DNA from: Limnomonas spitsbergensis
Taxonomy: Eukaryota > Chlorophyta > Chlorophyceae > Chlamydomonadales
Direction of reading: 5' to 3'
NCBI GenBank assembly: GCA_037349105.1
Contig: JAYJMM010000029.1
Span: 868,001 to 932,000 of the forward strand
DNA: 64,000 nt
In this document: positions 59,201-64,000 of the stretch, piece by piece
Layout of the letters: every line of letters begins with the position of its first letter
Numbering within the stretch: position 1 is the stretch's first letter
Made by a program: the position numbers and the translations under genes
The notes under the pieces: generated by a model
Told to the model about the DNA's origin: nothing
Database searches by the model: none
The model's input: the letters and a program-made list of their open reading frames with translations, nothing else

Positions 59201-60752
59201 GTGACGCCTGCACGCCGGTCTATGCGCGCCATCACCTCTGCCGCGTCACCCAGCTGCGGGACCCACTTAGGGCTCACAAACGACGTGGCCTCAATCGCCC
59301 GCAGACCGGCGGCGGACAGCGCGTTGATGAGCTGCACCTGTGGGAGTGCGTGTAGGGTGGCCGGACAAGTGCCTTCCTTAATCCACGCCTCAGGGTGTAT
59401 GTCTTTCTTTCTTTCTTTCTAGGGGTGTACACAGGGGCGTGTGTAGGGCACACGCAGAACTGGTTGGAGGTCTGAAGCCACCACACAAGTGGATGTCACG
59501 CAGGCGAGGAGGCTTAGGCGTGCAACATGCTGACCAAGAGTAACATTGCTCGGGGGGTCTCATAAGAGAGGCAGAGGGGGCACAATGCGGAGGAGAGGGA
59601 GCTTCTTTATGTTTGTATGAGTGTGCACCTGATTACATTTGCAGGCCGCGGTGAGGCCACCATTGGGCCAATGGGGATTCGAGACCCAACCTTGACTGAC
59701 CCACAGCCGGTGGCCCGAGTAGAAGGCTTTGATTGCAGCAGGCCCCCTTGGCCGCAGGCCGTGATGTAGCTGAATTGTAGCCGACGCGCCCTACAATTTA
59801 CAGTAGATTTCCACCCTGACCCAGCATGCTTAGCGCCATGCACCATATGCCCTGGGCATGGACTTGGATTTTTTAATTCAATTTAATATCCTTGGGCGCC
59901 AGCGTTTATTTAGAGCGCACCAGGCTTCCTTCGGCGGGCCATTGGGCGGCCACCACTGGGCCAATGGGGCCTTCACCTTGATCGGCCTGCAGCCAGTGAC
60001 CTAGGCAGCAGGGCTTTCTGCACCAGGCCTTGCCGCCGTCAGCCATGATGCAGCCGATGTGCGCTTAGTAAACACTCCCCCATGCGCTGCGTACCTTGGT
60101 GTCAGTGGGGATGATGCCAGGCTCATTCTGAAGGCCGTCTCTGCGAGCACCAGGAGCCATGACACGGGCACAATCAGCGCAGCAGAGCAGAGTCTATGAC
60201 CTTCAAGAGCAGTGAAGGTCTCAGCAGCAAAGTGTGCAGGTAGGGGGGGCAGGTGCCAGGAACGGCGTGGATGGCTGCAGAGCTGTCCCTGGCCTGTCCC
60301 TGGGCATAAATTCAGTTTCAGGCTTCCAGACACAAGGCATTTGTATCGCGTGCCCACCAGCAGGCTAAACCCTAATGTAATGGTGAAGGTCTGTAAGCCT
60401 GACCTAGCAGATTCTGACTAGCTTGATAGCTAGTCAGAAGCTGCTAGGTGAGGCTTAGCTAGTCAGAAGCTGCTAGGTGAGGCTTACAAGGTCAAGGCAG
60501 CACAGTGCACATGTTTGGAGGCAGGTGCAAGGAATGGCGTGGTGGACTGTAGCGCTGCTTGAGCATGTGAAGGGGCCGTGGAGATTGGAGGACATAGTCA
60601 AGCTCAGCTATGTATGTTGCGATGACCAGCCCTCTCTTTCATTGACCAGCGTAGCACCCAGCTCGTGGACTGTGACCTCACCTGGCACCAACCTCGTAGA
60701 TGGTCACCTCAGGGGGCAGCGCTGACTCCATGCGCCAGCTAGAGGAGGCGAC
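56224..60752 (-). CDS. HMGCL: Hydroxymethylglutaryl-CoA lyase
   Basis: Exons, phases consistent: 60752-60682, 60140-60095, 59337-59173, 58514-58351, 58098-57939, 57389-57204, 56686-56636, 56373-56224. The N-terminal leader exon upstream is not identified, so the start is open. Motifs in order: [19 protein letters not shown] (catalytic Arg-Asp), [112 protein letters not shown] (metal-binding His-x-His), [19 protein letters not shown] (signature with the catalytic Cys), [13 protein letters not shown]. It cleaves HMG-CoA to acetyl-CoA and acetoacetate, the last step of leucine breakdown, normally in mitochondria. The intron after TPNLK starts with GC. A 51-base exon adds 17 residues not in the usual family alignment. 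Confidence 0.93.
56480..56600 (+). repeat. Dispersed repeat family R2, intronic
   Basis: GAAGCCACCACTGAGGC, TTGGGACCACACCTTGATCA, CAGCAGGGCTTGCTGCACCA, GATGCAGCTGAATCGTAG. Antisense inside the last HMGCL intron. Confidence 0.75.
57430..57655 (-). repeat. Dispersed repeat family R2, long subfamily
   Basis: TTCAGCTACAATTCAGCTGC, GGCTGTTGGCTGGTCAAGG, then GGGGCAAAGGTTGGGTGGGT and GATGCAATGAG continuing to GGGATAACTTTGGGTGA. The extra ~110 bp recur at 58885-59045, defining a subfamily. HMGCL intron. Confidence 0.75.
58885..59045 (-). repeat. Dispersed repeat family R2, long subfamily
   Basis: GGCTGTAGGCTGGTCAAGG, GGGGCAAAGGGTGGGTGGGT, CTGGATGCAATGAGCAG, GGGATGACGTTGGGTGA. HMGCL intron 59172-58515. 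Confidence 0.75.
59645..59795 (+). repeat. Dispersed repeat family R2, intronic
   Basis: GAGGCCACCATTGGGCC, GGATTCGAGACCCAACCTTG, CCCACAGCCGGTGGCCCGAG, GCCGTGATGTAGCTGAATTG. One of the fullest copies. It includes GGATTCGAGACC, which resembles a pol III B-box. Confidence 0.75.
59940..60055 (+). repeat. Dispersed repeat family R2, intronic
   Basis: GGGCGGCCACCACTGGGCC, CACCTTGATCGGCCTGCAGC, GCAGGGCTTTCTGCACCAGG, CCATGATGCAGC. HMGCL intron 60094-59338, ~150 bp from another copy. Confidence 0.75.
60391..60490. repeat. Hairpin with duplicated arm in HMGCL intron
   Basis: TAAGCCTGACCTAGCAGATT then CTGACTAGCT pairs with AGCTAGTCAG then AAGCTGCTAGGTGAGGCTTA around a TGAT loop. The right arm is then repeated once in tandem with only slight change. 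Confidence 0.8.
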
Positions 60753-61715
60753 CTGGGGGCATCAGCTGTGTTTCATTTAGGCTGTACACGCCTACAAGGT
60801 ACGACTCGTACTGTACAACGGTGCGAAGAAACAGATAGCCTTCCAATCAAACAGAGTGAAGCAGCGCCATGGAACACAGAGGGGCAGTACCGAGAAAACC
60901 ATCATTAAACCACTGAAATTAACGCTGGTCATCAGTGAGGTGCTGAGCTGGATGCAGTAACGCATGGCTGTCGAAGGTTCTGCAAAAGTGCATGGCCGGG
61001 TCGTGATCTTGCGTGGTCATGCACTCATGCCTGGTCATGGCGCACACGGCGGGTGATAGGCTCCATTCGCTTGGTCCAATCGCATGGCCAAGTTCCCATG
61101 GTCCTCTTGGGATATCTCATGCTATTGAGCAGTACTGTGATGTTGCTATCGATGTCTAGAGGTATGACGAAGGCCACGCTAACTTGTGGATACTGCTCAC
61201 ACTTACGGAGTAAGTTCGCTGATGCATGCGAGTGCTCGCGAGAGAGAGGCAGCCTTTCGCAAAAGAGCGAATCATTTTGACGTTTTTCACTGGGAAGGAT
61301 CTCTGAAGCATGACATGTCGACGACCGGGTAAGTGGGCGTCCCTCGCTCTCGTGGCACGCGTGGGCTACTGCTGACTAGACCATGGTTGAGGGTTCTTTT
61401 GCCATTCGAATCGCGACGTTTCTGCGTCAGGCGTGAACAAGGGCCCTGCTGCACGGTCATGCATGCCATGCATGTGGATGGGCCTGGTCAGTCTATGCAA
61501 GGAATGTCGGGCAATTGGAGTTGCTTTTGTAGGTCTCTGGGCTATGTACCGTAGTCTGACTGTACTAGTCACTCCAGTGCCCCAGCCCCTGAATAATGGA
61601 GTGGAGAGTGATGCATAGTTGCCTTGAGCATGCAGCATAAGGGGACAGAGAGACAACAGACTTGAGAGAAAATTTTAGGTTAAGCAACTTCAGATTGGAA
61701 CTGGCACATATAGGG
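60753..61715. other. HMGCL upstream region, no gene resolved
   Basis: Should contain the HMGCL leader exon and promoter, but no unambiguous ATG exon with matching donor was found. A minus ATG near 61100 (MRYPKRTMGTWPCDWTKRME) is basic enough for a mitochondrial leader but is not supported by phase. Confidence 0.3.
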
Positions 61716-61825
61716 CTGACGGGTGGCGTATATGGAAATATACGTATATACGTATATACGCCGTATATTTGAACAATGTACGCGTATATGTTTGAAAAGC
61801 GTATATACGGCATGCCGTATATTGT
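61715..61825. repeat. AT-rich palindromic GTATATAC tract
   Basis: Repeated TATACGTATATACG and GCCGTATAT phrases, largely self-complementary. Could be a transposon terminal or subterminal region or a fragile simple repeat. Confidence 0.6.
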
Positions 61826-61923
61826 CAAACTTTAGAAGCGCTCGTCATGCTTTGAAGTGCACAATCGCTCGTTAATCCACGCCGCATTAGAGTTCTCATC
61901 TCTTCTTTTTTCACTCGCTTTCA

Positions 61924-62230
61924 ATGGACGACTGGGCTGCATTCGACAGTGATGGAAACGAATTTACCCCCGCGTATCGACAGTCCGTACTCACATGTAA
62001 AGACCTCACACCCCAAGAAGCCTACGTGAAACTCATCGACATGAAAGATTAAGGCAGAACTCCGTGGTGGAACAAGCTGAAAGTTTGCCAGGTAGCAAAT
62101 GAGGAGAAGGACCCATCAGGCAGCTGGCCGTACTTGGCCAAGCTGCAGTGCATCGAGTGTGAGGCCTTCCTAATGCCTTCGAATCCGGCCAGACTCAGGA
62201 TGAGGATCTGGCCTTGTCCTATGATGCTTA
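61924..62230 (+). pseudogene. Decayed transposon fragment, BED/hAT-like
   Basis: ATG at 61924 opens MDDWAAFDSDGNEFTPAYRQ, with a stop at 62050-62052. The same frame continues GRTPWWNKLKVCQVANEEK, SWPYLAKLQCIECEAFLMPS and NPARLRM to about 62230. The C-x2-C with SNPAR resembles the BED-finger start of hAT transposases. The finger His pair and the rest of the transposase were not found. Tentative. Confidence 0.3.
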
Positions 62231-62395
62231 GTTGCTGACAGCTATCTGCCTGCCTGCCAGTAGTCTACAGGTTCACTAGCAGGAGTAGAGTGCTTGACGA
62301 GCTGACGCTGATCAGACTGCGCATGTCTGGCATCTGTCTGTCCCCTCAGGCTGCGAACCCGATACCGTACTGCCACGAGGTTTTGGTGCTTCGAT

Positions 62396-62460
62396 GCCTT
62401 TGGGGGTTCGTTTTGAGGCCTTCGATTATATTTTGGGGGTTCGCTTTGGGGGTTCGCTGA
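62396..62460 (+). repeat. Short TTTGGGGGTTCG repeats
   Basis: TTTGGGGGTTCG occurs three times, and TTTGGGGGTTGA follows at the palindrome, giving a small cluster that leads into it. Confidence 0.7.
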
Positions 62461-62473
62461 AGCCTTCAATATA

Positions 62474-62545
62474 TTCCGGTGATATGACTTTGGGGGTTGA
62501 TTTTCACAGCTGTGAAAATCAACCCCCAAAGTCATATCACCGGAA
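62474..62545. repeat. Perfect 72-bp palindrome without spacer
   Basis: Left arm 62474-62509 (TTCCGGTGATATGACTTTGG to TTTTCACAG) is the exact reverse complement of right arm 62510-62545. The axis is CAG|CTG. 36 of 36 positions pair and there is no loop. The flanking bases do not extend the match. Confidence 0.97.
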
Positions 62546-63508
62546 CATGCTGGCATGCTTGGAGACGCGGGACGGCCCTGCCTAGAGCTGGAGCTGCAGG
62601 CAGCGGGTTGCGAGCTAGTTCTGCCGCTCGAGCCGCGTGTCGATCATCCTGTTGTTGTCGAACTTCTGGGACAAGTCTGATAGTCTGATCAACTACGCTA
62701 GGTTCTCCAACTTCTACCCTCCTAACTCCAAAGAAGCTCAGCGTCCTCTGTTTCTTCCGGCTATCGGATGCTGTTGCTGTACTGTACGCTGGGGGTGGAC
62801 CAGGCGACCAGTAGTGTGTACGCCAACCATCATGCAGGAGGCATGAGCTCATCAAGCTTGAGGAGTGACTACTGAGTACTGACTAGAACAAAGATGCAAC
62901 ATCGTGAGAGGCCCATCCATTGATACCTCTTGCATGGACTGCTTTTTGCATATTACAGTGCAAGGACAGGTGATATGGGGAAATATACTCAACACAACTT
63001 GCATCGCTGAAGGAGACATGTGCCCTTACATAATACGTTTTAGTACTGTTGTACATGATGGGAAAGGAAATGCCCAGACACATGGAAGAAAGCCTTCATT
63101 ACTAGTCGATTGTGCCATGTCGGCATAGTGTAGAGCAAACAAAGCCAGTGGCAAGGACATGCCAAGCTCACCAGTTGTAAAATGTCAAAGGGCATGGAGC
63201 CCCCCTTAACCCTAGTAAGAACCCGGCCAACTTTCAAGATGCACATCCAACTATCAAAGCCCCATGGCAGTGACGACCCCATGCGGAGGCGCACCAAGTA
63301 ATACCGTAAAATAATCACGTTTTCTGAAGGAATACGGCACTCAGATTCGTTTAGGCATCAGTAGGAATCCTTGGTGGTCATGACATAAAAGAAGAGAGCT
63401 CAAAACAGCGCGCACAAAGTAACCCATCATCATCCTTACTGAAGCCATCCTATTAAATCGCTGCCAGATATTTAAGCGCCAAGGCGATGCTGCATTGCTG
63501 CGCCATGT
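62546..63508. other. No gene seen
   Basis: Short open stretches on the + strand at 62570-62690 may be remains of the same decayed transposon. Otherwise unassigned. Confidence 0.35.
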
Positions 63509-64000
63509 CTATGACAGCAAGCTCGCCATGCCAATCCAGCGGTCGGTAGCACTCAACCGCATCAGTACACTGCCCAAAGCGCCGGAGTCAGCCAGTGCAG
63601 CCACCACCAGTGGCACCAGATCCCTGACATAGGGGTCCTGCTGTTCAATGGGCTGAATTGACAGGCCTGTTGATAAGTTGATTGGCACCTGGAGTGGCAA
63701 GCCCACTGCCATGAGCACAGCATGCAATACTGATGTGGCCTGGTCCACCAGCATGCCTTTCTCCGCCGCCACAACAATGCTCCTTAGCTCTGATTGCTGG
63801 ACTTCGCTGAGGGCTGCCTGCATAGCCTCTGATTGCAGGATCATAACGGCCATCTGCTGAATCAGATCATCATTGGTGGCCTGGCAGCTGCTGAGCTGCT
63901 GCTGCGATGCATCGGATGCTTGGACCATGTTGGTCAGGTTGTCAGCCAAGACATTCACGCATGCCTCAGAGCTGCTGAGCTGCTGCTGCATGTCGACAAT
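63509..64000 (-). CDS. 3' end of a coiled-coil protein gene, incomplete
   Basis: A minus-strand frame is open from the window edge (64000) to a stop at 63511-63509, at least 160 residues. It reads as a Gln-rich heptad region (MQQQLSSSEACVNVLADNLT, ATNDDLIQQMAVMILQSEAM) followed by a hydrophobic helical end (DLVPLVVAALADSGALGSVL). Earlier exons lie outside the window. The family is not recognised. Confidence 0.6.
   Translation of the reverse strand: MVDMQQQLSSSEACVNVLADNLTNMVQASDASQQQLSSCQATNDDLIQQMAVMILQSEAMQAALSEVQQSELRSIVVAAEKGMLVDQATSVLHAVLMAVGLPLQVPINLSTGLSIQPIEQQDPYVRDLVPLVVAALADSGALGSVLMRLSATDRWIGMASLLS

Overview
The window reads as nuclear DNA of a green alga, probably a core chlorophyte (Chlorophyceae). 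Genes are split into short exons by GT-AG introns and a few GC-AG introns. They encode eukaryotic proteins: casein kinase 1, prolyl 4-hydroxylase with a ShKT tail, type II peroxiredoxin with a plastid-type leader, and HMG-CoA lyase. The large retrotransposon is of the dual-endonuclease type first described in Chlamydomonas. The organism is inferred, not proven. No operons, CRISPR arrays, rRNA or tRNA genes were seen.

Layout. 1-3 kb: dispersed and tandem repeats. 2.99-4.32 kb: six imperfect copies of a ~220-bp unit. 4.33-11.77 kb: a non-LTR retrotransposon (+) coding, across several frames, for an APE endonuclease, reverse transcriptase, a PCIF1-like adenine-methyltransferase domain, RNase H, a CCHC finger and a restriction-like endonuclease. 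The methyltransferase domain is the main discovery candidate. 12-19 kb: transposon debris, a decayed KDZ-like transposase and a pseudogene copy of part of the gene at 23-28 kb. 19.3-28.2 kb: a long gene for a Ser/Pro/Ala-rich protein that I cannot name. 29.4-32.6 kb: casein kinase 1 (-). 32.9-37.8 kb: prolyl 4-hydroxylase (+), divergent from the kinase with only ~296 bp between start codons. 39.5-40.7 kb: peroxiredoxin (-). 45.2-45.9 kb: a small C2H2 zinc-finger protein (-), visible only after splicing. 49.1-55.9 kb: an ARM-like plus methyltransferase gene (-), one intron of which holds a 2.1-kb array of 13-bp repeats. 56.2-60.8 kb: HMG-CoA lyase (-). 61-63 kb: AT-rich palindromic DNA, a decayed BED/hAT-like fragment and a perfect 72-bp palindrome. 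63.5-64 kb: the 3' end of a coiled-coil gene (-) that runs out of the window.

Two dispersed short-repeat families divide the window. One (called R2 here) lies almost wholly in introns. The other (R1) lies mainly between genes. Gene models were assembled by eye from splice signals, reading phase and family motifs. Exon borders marked as phase-consistent are the best supported.
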